Below are positions 12,944 through 24,073 of a stretch of 64,000 nucleotides of DNA, one piece after another; within the stretch, counting starts at the first letter, position 1; each line of letters starts with the position of its first letter. Both the position numbers and the translations under genes were made by a program. The DNA is taken from the NCBI GenBank assembly GCA_028752905.1, contig JAQNBH010000012.1, positions 25,739,816-25,803,815 on the forward strand, given 5' to 3'. The DNA comes from Cladorhizidae sp. MBARI D1340-BT2 (Eukaryota > Porifera > Demospongiae > Poecilosclerida > Cladorhizidae). Below the pieces are notes generated by a model. The model saw only the letters and a list, made by a program, of their open reading frames with translations, searched no databases and was not told the DNA's origin.

Positions 12944-13037
12944 AGTTGAGGTAATTCTCATCTAAGAGAACATCTCCACTGTTGTCCTTGCTGGGGTCGA
13001 CATAGCGACTCCTCATGGATCCCTTCAGATCAAACAC
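12944..13037 (-). CDS. PIKFYVE: PIKfyve kinase exon with DLKGS motif (block 26)
   Basis: 94 bp after GTTGCAG, donor AACT|GTGAGT. It reads VFDLKGSMRSRYVDPS and DVLLDENYLN. DLKGS is invariant in PIP kinases. Open. Its intron holds the 2.26-kb, 25-bp minisatellite. Confidence 0.93.
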
Positions 13038-13141
13038 CTGCAACAACAACAACCACAACCACCACCACCAGGTAAGCACGTGCAGGTTAATAAGCTTTGA
13101 CAATGTGCTACAGCTGTATTCATCGAGCCACACTGACATAC

Positions 13142-13270
13142 CCTTGCAATGCTGTGGTTGTAGAGCAAGTTCTCCATAACAACCGCATCCATTCTCTTCG
13201 AGTTCCCTGTCCTGCTGTTCCTGAAGCCGATACTGTATGCACCCAGAATCTTCGCCAGAGCCAAGGGCCG
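13142..13270 (-). CDS. PIKFYVE: PIKfyve kinase exon with MENLL hinge (block 25)
   Basis: 129 bp, phase 0 to 0, acceptor CTTCAG, donor AGG|GTATGT. It reads RPLALAKILGAYSIGFRNS and VVMENLLYNHSIA, matching TALAKILGVYRIGYKN and LLVMENLFYGRKMAQ. Open. Confidence 0.93.
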
Positions 13271-14136
13271 CTGAAGGGTAGGAGAGTGTTGTGATCATAG
13301 AAATACCACAACACATCAAACATGACTATCAGATGTTACATGAGGATTATATTCCATGAGGATTATATTCAGGATTTATTTACGAGGAGGAGGAAGAAGA
13401 CGAGATTTGTTCCCCTGCTTAAGACATACTGTAACTTCCACGTGGTTCCTACATAGTTGCTTTATCCACACCTAAGTTGCATGCACCCGGATAGACATAC
13501 ATGAGATACATACATGAAGGTCTCACACACTCACAAGGGCACCAGGTTCCAACAGATTCACTCCTTAGGTATTATTGGTCGTCATGAACACTGGAAGCTA
13601 TTTTAGTGGCTTTGTGTTACACTTTCAACAAGAGAAGAAGTATTTCTGTCAATTTCTCTTTCTATCAGCTTTTAAATTTATTTATTTTGCCAAAATTTCA
13701 ACCAAAATGCTTGGGTCTTTAAAAAGGTATCTTCAATTTACCCTGAGGAAGACCATGTACATGTAAGCATTTCGGTTGAAATGTTGGCCAAACAAAAAAA
13801 GAGAGAACTCGACCTAACATTTGATGATGTCAGCTGAAAGTAATCGTACAAGTTTGAACAAGAGAAATGTACAGTGTATGCTAATGTTGTGTGAACTTGA
13901 TTTAAAAAAATAATAATGAAGTCATTTCAGAATAATAGAAGAGCACACCATGTCCAATATGACTGAAGACACACCATGTCAGTACGACTGAAGAGCACTC
14001 CAGTACGTATACTATGTACAATGTCACATTTCTGGCTGCTATCTTACAAATAAATCTCTCTCACACTGTCTTTTATCTCCCGCACCACCTCAACCTGTAT
14101 CCCACTTTCCCTCCTCCTCCTCCTCCTTTTCCTCAC
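13271..14136. other. PIKfyve intron, nothing recognised
   Basis: Unique-looking intron between blocks 24 and 25. No exon, transposase or array seen. Confidence 0.6.
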
Positions 14137-14240
14137 CTTCTCTTCCAAAGCCTTGGTGACATAGTCCAAATATCGTGGAGCAAAGTCTTCGAACGCTGAG
14201 ATCTCGATTGACTTGATCTGCTTCAGAATGAACCTGTCAT
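14137..14240 (-). CDS. PIKFYVE: PIKfyve kinase exon with catalytic lysine (block 24)
   Basis: 104 bp after GTGTAG, donor AAG|GTGAGG. It reads DDRFILKQIKSIEISAFEDF and then APRYLDYVTKAL, nearly the human DDRFILKQMPRLEVQSFLDF. The Lys of ILKQ is the ATP-binding lysine and is kept. Confidence 0.93.
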
Positions 14241-14344
14241 CTACACATTTACGACAAGGAGCAAACAAGAGAGATGACACTTGAAGAGGATGAAGAGAGG
14301 GTGTAGGGGAAAGGCTATACATCACATGCAAGAATTAGCAAGGG

Positions 14345-14525
14345 ATGCCCAGGGCAGCCATAACCTTTCCTATGCAGGACATCTTGGGATAACCCAGCAT
14401 ATGTGGCACTATCCTGGAATGTGTCCTTACTCCTAGCCCCACCCCAGACTCATGGTTCTATGCTGTGAAGTCAGTCATGCCACTTCCCAGGATAGTCCCG
14501 AGCGCCCTGGGAATCTAAGCATGTA
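14345..14525. repeat. Dispersed GGACATCCTGGGATAGTCCC-type repeat near a donor
   Basis: Two diverged pieces (GGACATCTTGGGATAACCC and CCCAGGATAGTCCCGAG) of the motif that forms the array at 33465-33835 and also occurs at 52320-52375 and 53155-53205. It stops about 10 bp from the donor of PIKfyve block 23. Confidence 0.5.
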
Positions 14526-14530
14526 CATAC

Positions 14531-14713
14531 CTGCCACCTTGCAGAATGCCGAGTGGGACTTCCCTCCTTTGGCGTCGTACTTGACACAGCGAGTAAGAGA
14601 GCGAATGAAACGATCTTCGCCACCCGGGAAGATCTTCTCTCTGAGCTGCCGGAACTCTTCAGCTAAGTAGACTTTACAGAAGAAGCTAGCGGTCTTGTCC
14701 ATGTTGGAGAACT
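14531..14713 (-). CDS. PIKFYVE: PIKfyve kinase exon with glycine-rich loop (block 23)
   Basis: 183 bp after CCTAAAG, donor GCAG|GTATGT. It reads FCKVYLAEEFRQLREKIF, DRFIRSLTRC and AKGGKSHSAFCKV, matching FYCRLYYAGEFHKMREVI, DFIRSLSHS and ARGGKSGAAFYAT. GGKS is the nucleotide-binding loop of PIP kinases. Open. Confidence 0.92.
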
Positions 14714-16440
14714 CTTTAGGAATGAAAAGACAAACAAACAAATATATACAACAAAAAGAGTGCAAGTTAATTAATTAAGAGGTTGTTGAGCTTATTAGCA
14801 GCCCAAACAAACACTCACTTCACATACAGTAACTTGATTAATTTGAGCCTTTTTTTATGTTGAATGTTTATATTCCATTACTGACGAGCCAATCGACCAA
14901 TGTTTTGCATTAACATTTGCTGTGCACACACGTGTTCACAAACTTTAAGTTTCGCGCTACATGCAAGTAGAAGTACATTGAACATACGTAGCCAGCGGCT
15001 CTCATGGGCGGAGCTATTGGTAGCATTCGGTGGACCTGCGTGTCAGGGTAACTGACGTTTGGAACCCAGCCCATGGCCAAACCCCATACACACACATACA
15101 CAATAATGATTGATCAAACAATAAAGGACATCTTGAAAGCTTCTCACAGGAAGAAAACCCTCAACCACCCCAGACAACTTTGCATGGTATAAGTAATGCT
15201 TGCACACCAGAAGAACAAGATTGGTCTCTTAACTCAGTCACTGGTGTAAGCGTATATATCAAATATATGTATGTATATGTTACATATGTACGCCATATGT
15301 ACGCCAAAAGCTATTAAAAAAACTTTTTAAATTGATCATAGGATTGATTCTAACATATCCTACAGTATAGCGGTCAAAAATAGCTACACAGTCTTCATTA
15401 CCTACCTACCGAATATGAGGGCTACAGACGTTCGGTAACTAGGAAGAAAATATCGGAAAACGCTGACCATTGTTTCCAAGCGGTCAAGATTAACTTTGGA
15501 GGATCTCAGGTCCTGGACAAAGACTTCGGAGACTCTGAGGGGGGGGAGAAGCAGTAACAAAGAAGCCAACTCCTCTTGCCTCGGCCAGAGTGGTCGGAGT
15601 AGTCCTTTCTGACCTACCTTCGATCAATCCTAGCACTCCCACTTGATCTGATGATTTAGATGGAGATGAGATTACTAGTGATGAAGAAAGCATTCAGTGA
15701 GTCTAGCTGTGCATTAGTGCATAAGTAGAGCATGAACTGCAAAGACAATTTTAGCTTCCTTCTTTGCAGGTAGTCTGCAGAAAAATGATTGACCGAGCAA
15801 ATGATTTTTCTTTGTGTTTAGATGCATGAAGTGATGCTGACAGAGTCTCATTATCTTCAGTGATCTTCCTATTGTTGCCATCCCTCCTATTGCTGAGGTG
15901 GCCCCAGCCTAGAAGAGAATTGGCTAGCTTTGTTATTTTCACTGGCTGGCTCAACACGCAGAAGTACCAAGTCTGAATAAGATTCACTCATTGTGGATTT
16001 GTGGTTTGTCTCTATGGTAACAGACATTAACCGCAATGTTTCTCAACCATATATGGTACAGTATGGTTGCTACATACTTTTATGAACTATAGCTGAGATA
16101 GCAATGAATATCATTACATACAGTTACAAGTAAAAATAACTTTCCGTTTCTGTTATTTAGAATGATGCTCAAAGCCCACCGTGCCTATTATTCCAACCCC
16201 AATGATGCTTTACTGCAGTCCTCAGAGAATCGGTGGAGTTACCACAGATACCATAGCATAGCATCTGAGTATCAATTGGAGAAGCTATAGACATCGAAAC
16301 AGCTACCAAAAGATCAATTGGACAAGCTCTCGACATCGGCACAGATGGAGGAACGTTCAGTTATCGCCTCCACTGACCATTCCCCAGCTCCTGGAACGCT
16401 ACAAGTGGAGATCAGCTCAACTGGAGTGGCTTCGTTATCA
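14714..16440. other. PIKfyve intron, nothing recognised
   Basis: 1.7 kb of the intron between blocks 22 and 23. Short open frames exist (for example 15490-15693 minus) but block 22 joins block 23 in phase without them. AT-rich short repeats near 15250-15300. Confidence 0.5.
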
Positions 16441-16444
16441 CTCA

Positions 16445-16690
16445 ATTCACCAGCCGCTTGCCTGTAGTAGCTCTCAACATCACCACAGCTCACTGGCTGC
16501 TTGACTTCTACATCACCACAGCTCAATGGCTGCTTGACTGCAGTAGCTCTCTACATCACCACAGCTCAATGGCTGCTTGACTGCAGTAGCTCTCTACATC
16601 ACCACAGCTCACTGTCCGCTTGACTGCAGTAGCTCTCTACATCACCACAGCTCACTGGCCGCTTGCCTGCAGTAGCTATCTACTGGCCAC
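16445..16690. repeat. 43-bp minisatellite, about 5 copies
   Basis: Unit TGCTTGACTGCAGTAGCTCT plus CTACATCACCACAGCTCAC/ATGGC, with edge copies diverged. Intron of PIKfyve. Confidence 0.85.
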
Positions 16691-17051
16691 TTGCCTCTGA
16701 CATCACCATAACTCACTGACTGCTCGACTGGATACTGGATTAGCACTTGGAATCCACAAAGCTGACCTGCTGCTCAAATGCTGCAGTTCTGAACAGGACA
16801 CAGTAATGAAGCCCTCCTCCACGGAAAATAAGAATTTAAACGTTTCGGTTAAAAATGAATTTCATGGCGGGTCCCCACGCACTCTGTAGTTAACCTACTG
16901 GCGAGGGGGGTAACGTCCATTATTGCATAAATTTCAGCCTAAAGCATTTGTTTTTCTTCTTCAATATTTATCTTAAATTTTCTCATTCAAAAACTACATG
17001 CTCCCCCCCCCCCCAAAATTAAACTTGGTACAGAGGTGGAGCACATGTAGT

Positions 17052-17160
17052 AAACATCATTGTCGGTCAACATCATTGTCGGTCAACATCATTGTCGGTC
17101 AACATCATTGTCGGTCAACATCATTGTCAGTCAACATCATTGTCAGTCAACATCATTGCT
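17052..17160. repeat. 16-bp minisatellite, about 7 copies
   Basis: Unit CAACATCATTGTCGGT, with the last copies changed to GTCAGT. Confidence 0.95.
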
Positions 17161-17346
17161 AAACAAGACAAAAAAAAACAAAAAAAAACTCAAGTTCAAC
17201 GAGTTCAATTCCCATGACAACTTGTTTCATTAGCTGAATTGAGTATTAGACCTGCAGTACTGTACGTCTTGTTAAGGCATACACAATTGCAAGACATTCC
17301 TTAGCCCATAAGTATGTGCTGTAGAGTTTTTGCCATTTACTGTGCC

Positions 17347-17736
17347 AGTAACAAGCATGAATACACACACCAGCAACCTCACCTAAACTAATATGTCCCC
17401 TGCTCTTGCCCCCCTGGTCCAACTCATCTACTCCTCCCGCCACTAGTAACAAGCATGAATGCACACACCAGAAACCTTACCTAAACTAATATGTCCCCTG
17501 CTCTTGCCCCCCTGGTCCAACTCATCTACTCCTCCCGCCACTAGTAACAAGCATGAATACACACACCAGAAACCTTACCTAAACTAATATGTCCCCTGCT
17601 CTTGCCCCCCTGGTCCAACTCATCTACTCCTCCCGCCACTAGTAACAAGCATGAATACACACACCAGCAACCTTACCTAAACTAATATGCCCCCTGCTCT
17701 TGCCCCCCTGGTCCAACTCATCTACTCCTCCCGCCA
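17347..17736 (-). repeat. 98-bp x4 tandem duplication of exon end plus splice donor (block 22)
   Basis: Copies begin at 17347, 17445, 17543 and 17641 on the plus strand, nearly identical. On the minus strand each holds 60 bp of coding sequence (VDELDQGGKSRGHISL), a donor (TTTAG|GTAAGG, or GTGAGG in the last copy) and 38 bp of intron ending TTACTAG next to the next copy's TGGCGGG. Each copy therefore carries both a donor and a possible acceptor. The 60-bp parts are at 17579-17638, 17481-17540 and 17383-17442. Confidence 0.9.
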
Positions 17737-18089
17737 CTGCACCTGCGCCGATCAAATTCCCACTGGAGGGCATAGCACATATAGTCGTGGTGGACGAAGA
17801 AACCACCTCTGACCCCAAATCCCCAGATCTTATGGATTGTCCTGACGACGAGCTCGTGCTCTCCAGCTTCCGCGGGAAACTCTCAGACGACTGCTCAAAA
17901 GGATAGACCATAACATCTGCAGGAGGGTTGTTGGTGGACGAGGACAAGCCGGAGAAGATGTTGATAGCGCTGCCTTTCTTCTTGAGTTCGCTGAAGAATC
18001 CTTTGGAGCTGTTGCTGCCTCCTCCTGTGCCGCTGGTGGTGGTGGTGGTGGTAGGTGTAGTTTTATCCACCTCGGACAAGTGACGTTTT
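17677..18089 (-). CDS. PIKFYVE: PIKfyve kinase insert exon with duplicated 3' end (block 22)
   Basis: 413 bp after CCTTTGCAG, ending TTTAG|GTAAGG, phase 2 to 1. Ser/Thr/Gly-rich, with GFFSELKKKGSAINIFSGLS (family GMLSFFRGTAGKSP) and ending VDELDQGGKSRGHISL. The split codon joins block 23 as GAG. The last 60 bp and the donor are repeated three more times downstream (17347-17640), so three further donors are available. Confidence 0.75.
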
Positions 18090-18119
18090 CTGCAAAGGAG
18101 AGGGTTAATAAATGCATAG

Positions 18120-18276
18120 CAGGGTTCCATTTAGAAAATTGTCCAAGGGGGGGCAACTGGAGGAATCTGGATATTAAGGGGGAGCATGATGTCAAGAACT
18201 TATCAACATCAATAAGAATTTTAATAATACAATTTCCAAGCCTCCCCCCACCCCCGCCCCCCTAAATGAAACCCTG
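18120..18276. mobile_element. Short hAT-type MITE beside an exon
   Basis: Ends CAGGGTTCCATTTAG and CTAAATGAAACCCTG are inverted repeats. TGCATAG flanks both sides, overlapping the last bases of the element. 157 bp, no coding. Related ends occur at 34166 (CAGGGTTTCATTTGGGGG) and 51997 (minus). It starts 31 bp upstream of the acceptor of PIKfyve block 22, in the branch-point zone. Confidence 0.65.
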
Positions 18277-18936
18277 CATAGTACAATAAAGGGGTTGAGC
18301 ATTCACAACTGGTGACCATCAGAACGATTCTGTGCACACGCGTGTGTGTGTGGGGGGGGGGGGGGGGGGAGGATATTTGTGGTGAATTGTAGATTCTAAT
18401 AGAAATGCACACAATAATACCACTCTCAAGAATCTCACTTGTATGGTATTGTCAAATGTATGCAACAACAAAGACGACAACAAAGCCAACAACAACTAAG
18501 ACGACAACAACAACAAAGACAACCAAATAATAAAAATCATGTGTTATGATTTCTCTTTCAATGTGCTTTTCCTTCCTGTTGCCCGTGTCTGCATTGATGC
18601 ACTTTGGTCTTCGTCAGGGACATTTATTATTTCTCGTTGTTCGCAACAAAAACGAAAAGCTGAATAGAAAGAGAAATCTGTGGAACATTTGATGATGTCG
18701 GCTGAAAATAACTATACAAGTTTGAACAATAGTGTGGTTTTTTTAAATCGGATCCAGCACCTGCTCCATCAAGAATTAATCATCGCATGGTACGAATTCT
18801 TATCCAGTCTGTGTGCTCCGACGGCGAAGCAGGGTGGCCATTTAATAGTATGACATCAGCCATAAAACTTATTAACTTACACAACAACAACAGATCAATG
18901 CAGTGCAAACCTCACTAATCCAAATAGGCCAGTGCC
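18277..18936. other. PIKfyve intron, G and GT runs, no gene
   Basis: Contains a GT repeat followed by about 20 G (18340-18370) and CAACAACAAAGACAACAA-type sequence (18460-18530). No gene seen. Confidence 0.6.
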
Positions 18937-20372
18937 TACATGCATGTAGGGTGTTTGGGTGCCTACATGTAGGGTGTTTGGGTGTCTACATGTAGGGTGT
19001 TTGGGTGCCTACATGTAGGGTGTTTGGTGCCTACATGTAGCGTGTTTGGGTGCCTACATGTAGGGTGTTTGGGTGCCTACATGTAGGGTGTTTGGGTTCC
19101 TACATGTAGGGTGTTTGGGTGCCTACATGTAGCGTGTTTGGGTGTCTACATGTAGGGTGTTTGGGTGCCTACATGGAGGGTGTTTGGGTGCCTACATGGA
19201 GGGTGTTTGGGTGGCTACATGGAGGGTGTTTGGGTGCCTACACGGAGTGAGTTGGGTGCCTTCATGGAGGGTGTTTGGGTGCCTACATGTAGCGTGTTTG
19301 GGTGCCTACATGTAGGGTGTTTGGGTGTCTACATGTAGGGGTGTTTGGGTGCCTACATGTAGGGTGTTTGTGTGCCTACATGGTACATGGAGGGTGTTTT
19401 GGTGCCTACATGGTACATGGAGGGTGTTTTGGTGCCTACATGTAGGGGTGTTTGAGTGCCTGCATGTAGGATGTTTGGGTGCCTACATGTAGGGTGTTTG
19501 GGTGCCTACATGTAGGGTGTTTGGGTGCCTACATGTAGGGTGTTTGGGTTCCTACATGTAGGGTGTTTGGGTGCCTACATGTAGCGTGTTTGGGTGCCTA
19601 CATGTAGGGTGTTTGGGTGCCTACATGTAGGGTGTTTGGGTGCCTACATGTAGGGTATTTGGGTGCCTACATGTAGGGTGTTTGGGTGCCTACATGTAGG
19701 GTGTTTGGGTGCCTACATGAGGGTGTTTGGTTGTCTACATGTAGGGTGTTTGGGTGCCTACATGTAGGGTGTTTGGGTGCCTACATGTAGCGTGTTTGGG
19801 TGCCTACATGTAGGGTGTTTGGGTGCCTACATGTAGGGGTGTTTGAGTGCCGACATGTAGGGTGTTTGGGTGCCTACATGTAGGGTGTTTGGGTGCCTAC
19901 ATGAAGGTGTTTGGGTGCCTACATGGAAGGTGTTTGGGTACCTACATGTAAGGTGTTTGGGTGTCTACATGTAGGGTGTTTGGGTGCCTACATGTAGGGT
20001 GTTTGGGTGCCTACATGTAGGGTGTTTAGGTGCCTACATGTAGGGTGTTGGGATGTCTACATGTAGGGGTGTTTGGGTGCCTACATGGAGGGTGTTTGGG
20101 TGTCTACATGTAGGGGTGTTTGGGTGCCTACATGGAGGGTGTTTGGGTGCCTACATGTAGGGTGTTTGGGTGTGTTTGGGTGCCTAAATGTAGGGTGTTT
20201 TGGTGCCTACATTTAGGGTGTTTGGGTGCCTACATGTAGGGTGTTTGGGTGCCTACATGTAGGGTGTTAGGGTGCCTACATTTAGGGTGTTTGGGTGCCT
20301 ACATGTAGGGTGTTTGGGTGCCTACATGTAGGGTGTTTGGGTGCCTACATGTAGGGTGTTTGGGTGGGTGAA
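18937..20372. repeat. 23-bp minisatellite, about 62 copies
   Basis: Unit GTGCCTACATGTAGGGTGTT plus TGG. Variants include GGAGGG, AGCGTG and GTCTAC, and some 24-bp units with an added G. The unit contains the palindrome CTACATGTAG, so single strands could form a hairpin in each unit. Confidence 0.95.
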
Positions 20373-20444
20373 TCTGTTGGGTTCACTCAAACTCTATAAT
20401 TTGTACTTGTAGTTATAATAATTTATGCAGCAATACATGCGTGC

Positions 20445-20545
20445 TTGCAAGTACATGTATACATGCAACTACATATGTACTTGCAACTACATGCGTACAT
20501 GCAACTACATGCGTACTTGCAACTACATGTGTACATGTAACTACA
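20445..20545. repeat. About 20-bp repeat, 5 copies
   Basis: ACATGCAACTACATGCGTAC-type units with ACTTGC variants. Confidence 0.75.
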
Positions 20546-20844
20546 GTGGATTGCAATAAACTAAACAGACATTATTAGTTAGCTTTTTCTGAGTAATGGT
20601 GGAGAATGGTTTCTTTGCCTACAGAACAGTATACTGTAGGAGGCTGGGTTTTAATTAAACAGTGTACACTATAGAAATATATCATTACCTTGTAAACACT
20701 ACCAAACTTGTACACACCTCAAACAGCTGTTTTGTTTGTGTACTGTTTGTACAAACCTATTTGGAGAACCACTTGGGGGACTGGCAAAGCCAACTATATT
20801 ATTATTTGCTAGGATTCTGATTAGCCTAGGTTAGGTTGCACTAT

Positions 20845-21258
20845 ACAATCATCAACAACAAATCAATGCAATAATTAACAACAACAAATCAATACAATCA
20901 TGAACAACAACAAATCAATGCAATCACCACCAATAAATTAATATACTCGTCAACAACAAATCAGTACAATCACAACAACAATAAATCAATACAATCATCA
21001 ACAACAAATCAATACAATCATCAACAACAAATTAACACAATCATCAAAAACAATAAGTCAATGCAATCATCAACAACAACAAAAAATTGATACAATCATC
21101 AAAAACAGTAAGTCAATGCAATCATCATCAACAACAAATCAATACAATCATCAACAACAAATCAATACAATCATCATCAACAACAAATTAATACAATCAT
21201 CAAAAACAGTAAGTCAATACAATCATCAACAACAACAAATCAATACAATCACAACAAG
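20845..21258. repeat. ATCAATACAATCATCAACAACAA-type repeat, about 17 copies
   Basis: Units of 22-31 bp with variable numbers of CAA. Ends about 100 bp before the donor of PIKfyve block 21. Confidence 0.9.
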
Positions 21259-21355
21259 TCAGAGTAATGTAAACGAGAAGAGGGGAAAGCCAACGATGTT
21301 GCACATACATTCACCGCTAGCCATGCTTACTACTACTTCAGATTCTCATATTTAC

Positions 21356-21629
21356 AATTTGGGACTGAAATTGGTCTCGGTCACCCCGATAAACGCCACC
21401 CCCTTCTTTTCCGTCAGCACCTTTAGCTCCGCCGCATAGTCCCGCGAGGAGAGGGCGTAGGCTATGATGGAGGTGGGCTCCTTCTCGTAGATGGCGATGG
21501 GGAAGATGGAGTGGTTGTGCATGGTATGGTGCTCGTTGTACTCGAATGGAGGAGGGAGGCGCTGGAAGGGACGGGATATGACACTTAGCCTGTTCTTATC
21601 GCGAGCCGCCTTCCTGTCTGCCCGGCCTC
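21356..21629 (-). CDS. PIKFYVE: PIKfyve exon with YEKEPTSIIAYALSS motif, kinase entry (block 21)
   Basis: 274 bp after ACTCTTGCAG. It reads LPPPFEYNEHHTMHNHSIF, PIAIYEKEPTSIIAYALSS and RDYAAELKVLTEK. This is very close to human PFPFDPDKHYLMYEH, IAVCEKEPSSIIAFALSC and KEYRNALEEL, a hallmark of PIKfyve. Donor AATT|GTAAAT, phase 2. Open. Confidence 0.9.
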
Positions 21630-21739
21630 CTGCAAGAGTCACGAGGCACGCAGGTGATTGGTACCGGCCATAATTGTCAAAACAAGACATGCACAAAAAC
21701 CTGCTAAGGGGCACAGTTCAATCTCTACCCCAACAAACA

Positions 21740-22232
21740 ATTTGCCAATCTATTGAACATTCAGTGCACTGGAACAAGGTGCGGATTACTATCAACGCAA
21801 TGTGCTGCCAATCTATTGAACATTCAGTGCACTGGAACAAGCTGTGGATTACTATCAACACAATGTGATGCCAATCTATTGAACATTCAGTGCAATGGAA
21901 CAAGGTGTGGATTACTATCAACACAATGTGCTGCCAATCTATTGAACATTCAGTGCACAGGAACATGGTGTGGATTACCATCAACACAATGTGCTGCCAA
22001 TCTATTGAACATTCAGTGCACTGGAACAAGGTGTGGATTACCATCAACACAATGTGATGCCAATCTATTGAACATTCAGTGCACTGGAACAAGGTGTGGA
22101 TTACTATCAACACAATGTGCTGCCAATCTATTGAACATTCAGTGCACTGGAACAAGGTGTGGATTACTATCAACACAATGTGATGCCAATCTATTGAACA
22201 TTCAGTGCACTGGAACAAGGTGCGGATTACAC
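21740..22232. repeat. 63-bp minisatellite, about 8 copies
   Basis: Unit begins CAATCTATTGAACATTCAGT and ends CACAATGTGCTGC or GATGC, the two endings partly alternating. 63 is a multiple of three, so both strands carry repeat open frames (21-residue period). There is no sign that they are coding. Confidence 0.95.
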
Positions 22233-22800
22233 AATGTGAAGTGTTTTAAGTTACAGAGTTATGGGCCTATTGGTAAGTTTGAAGATGTACTAAGAAAATG
22301 ACCAGTTCTGGACGTTGCATCCCCACACATACGCCTCCCCCACATCCCTGTATGAGACCTTGGTGGTGCCAGACATCTTGGACCGAGTTGGTTGGTATAA
22401 TTTTCAAAGGTTTGAGGGCTCTCAACTCAGATTCTACTCCATTATGTTCCATTCCACTCCAATTCTATCAATTCTCTATTCTATTCTCCATCTAATTTAT
22501 TCCACTCTACTCCGTTCTATTCCACTTTATTCTAATCTATTCCACTCTCCATCATGTGTATGGATAGACTTGTCTGGTACATGTATGAGCTGGTCACTAA
22601 GCCTCAGGCTTGCTATGCGTACAAAACATTACCACGTATCGAATATTTAAGGGATAAAAAATATTCGTGAGTGATTATCGTGAGTGATTAACTAATGAAA
22701 AATTCTGTTGGGTGAAATATTGGTATATTCTGTAGCCACACCCCTGCTCTGCTGCTCTCCAGCTCCTATTCGAGGATTGGATTTTAACTGTCAAAAATGC
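22233..22800. other. PIKfyve intron with ATTCC-like sequence
   Basis: 22435-22550 is a degenerate pentamer-like tract (ATTCCACTC / ATTCTATTC). No gene in the rest. Confidence 0.6.
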
Positions 22801-22802
22801 CT

Positions 22803-23312
22803 TCAAAAACACCCCTCATCATGGTGTACATCACATCACAAACACCCCTCATCATGGTGTACATCACATCACAAACACCCCTCATCATGGTGTACATCAC
22901 ATCACAAACACCCCTCATCATGGTGTGCATCACATCACAAACACCCCTCATCATGGTGTACATCACATCACAAACACCCCTCATCATGGTGTAGGTCACA
23001 TCACAAACACCCCTCATCATGGTGTACATCAGAACACAAACACCCCTCATCATGGTGTACATCATATCACAAACATCCCTCATCATGGTGTACATCACAT
23101 CACAAACACCCCTCATCATGGTGTACATCACATCACAAACATCCCTCATCATGGTGTACATCACATCACAAACACCCCTCATCATGGTGTACATCACATC
23201 ACAAAACCCCTCATCATGGTGTACATCACTTCACAAACACCCCTCATCATGGTGTACATCACATCACAAACACCCCTCATCATGGTGTAGGTCACATCAA
23301 AAACATCCTCAT
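22803..23312. repeat. 33-bp minisatellite, about 15 copies
   Basis: Unit ACCCCTCATCATGGTGTACA plus TCACATCACAAAC. The 33-bp period keeps open frames on both strands; judged non-coding. Confidence 0.95.
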
Positions 23313-23494
23313 CATGACCAGGCAAGCTTCTTGTGGGACAACACGAAACTGATAACTTGGGCAGGCCTTGAACTAGACCAGGTAAGCTTCTTGTTGGCCA
23401 TGGACAACAGGAAACTGATAACTTAGGGAGGCCTTGAACTAGACCAGGTAAGCTTCTTGTGGGCCATGGACAACAGGAAACTGATAACTTGGTT
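23313..23494. repeat. About 67-bp repeat, 2.6 copies
   Basis: GACCAGGTAAGCTTCTTGT / GGAAACTGATAACTTGG / GGCCTTGAACTA units. Follows directly on the 33-bp array. Confidence 0.85.
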
Positions 23495-23806
23495 CCAATA
23501 ATGGTAGTACAGTACAATACACACAAACAGTAGTACAGTACAATACACACAAACAGTAATACAGTACAATACACACAAACAGTAGTGAAGTACAATACAC
23601 ACAAATAGTAGTGCAGTACAATACACAAACAGTAATACAGTACAATACTCACAAACAGTAGTGAAGTACAATACACACAAACAGTAGTGCAGTACAGTAC
23701 ACACAAACAGTAGTGAAGTACAATACACACAAACAGTAGTGCAGTACAATACACACAAACAGTAATGGTACAATACACACAAACAGTAGTGAAGTACAAT
23801 ACATAC
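23495..23806. repeat. 26-bp minisatellite reaching the splice donor, about 12 copies
   Basis: Unit CAGTAGTACAGTACAATACA plus CACAAA, with some 24-25-bp units. The last unit runs to ACAATACATAC, which is the donor GTATGTATTGT of PIKfyve block 20 read on the minus strand. Confidence 0.93.
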
Positions 23807-24073
23807 CTCCATCAGCAAACGTCTCAGCGGTGGAGGATAATGTATTTGCTCCCATTTTCCTCGATCCTCTGCTGTACCTCTTGTTAAGAGCACCTCTACC
23901 CCCTCCCATGGCAAAATCATGGGCTCCATTTACTGCCAGGAAGACCCTGCTGGAACTGTTGCCACCACCACTGCTGCTGGGGGCCAACTTTGGGCTGGAG
24001 GAGCCTCCGGTGGTGATGAGGCAAGGGTCCAAGAGGTAGTACTTGGTGGGATCGTCCCGGCCTTCTTGTTCCT
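23807..24073 (-). CDS. PIKFYVE: PIKfyve linker exon (block 20)
   Basis: 267 bp after CTCGCAG. It reads DDPTKYYLLDPCLITTGG, a Gly/Ser stretch, and FLAVNGAHDFAMGGGRGAL, ending ADG before GGAG|GTATGT. No close family match was recalled; the open frame and phases support it. A 26-bp minisatellite starts at the donor itself: the intronic donor bases are part of the repeat unit. Confidence 0.6.

Noticed and set aside
15490..15693. Extra PIKfyve exon (minus frame, 67 codons)
   Set aside because: Blocks 22 and 23 already join in phase with continuous family similarity, and no good splice sites flank this frame.
21718..22301. Cys-rich 21-residue repeat proteins on both strands
   Set aside because: Product of a 63-bp tandem repeat (multiple of three); both strands open, no flanking start context, intronic.
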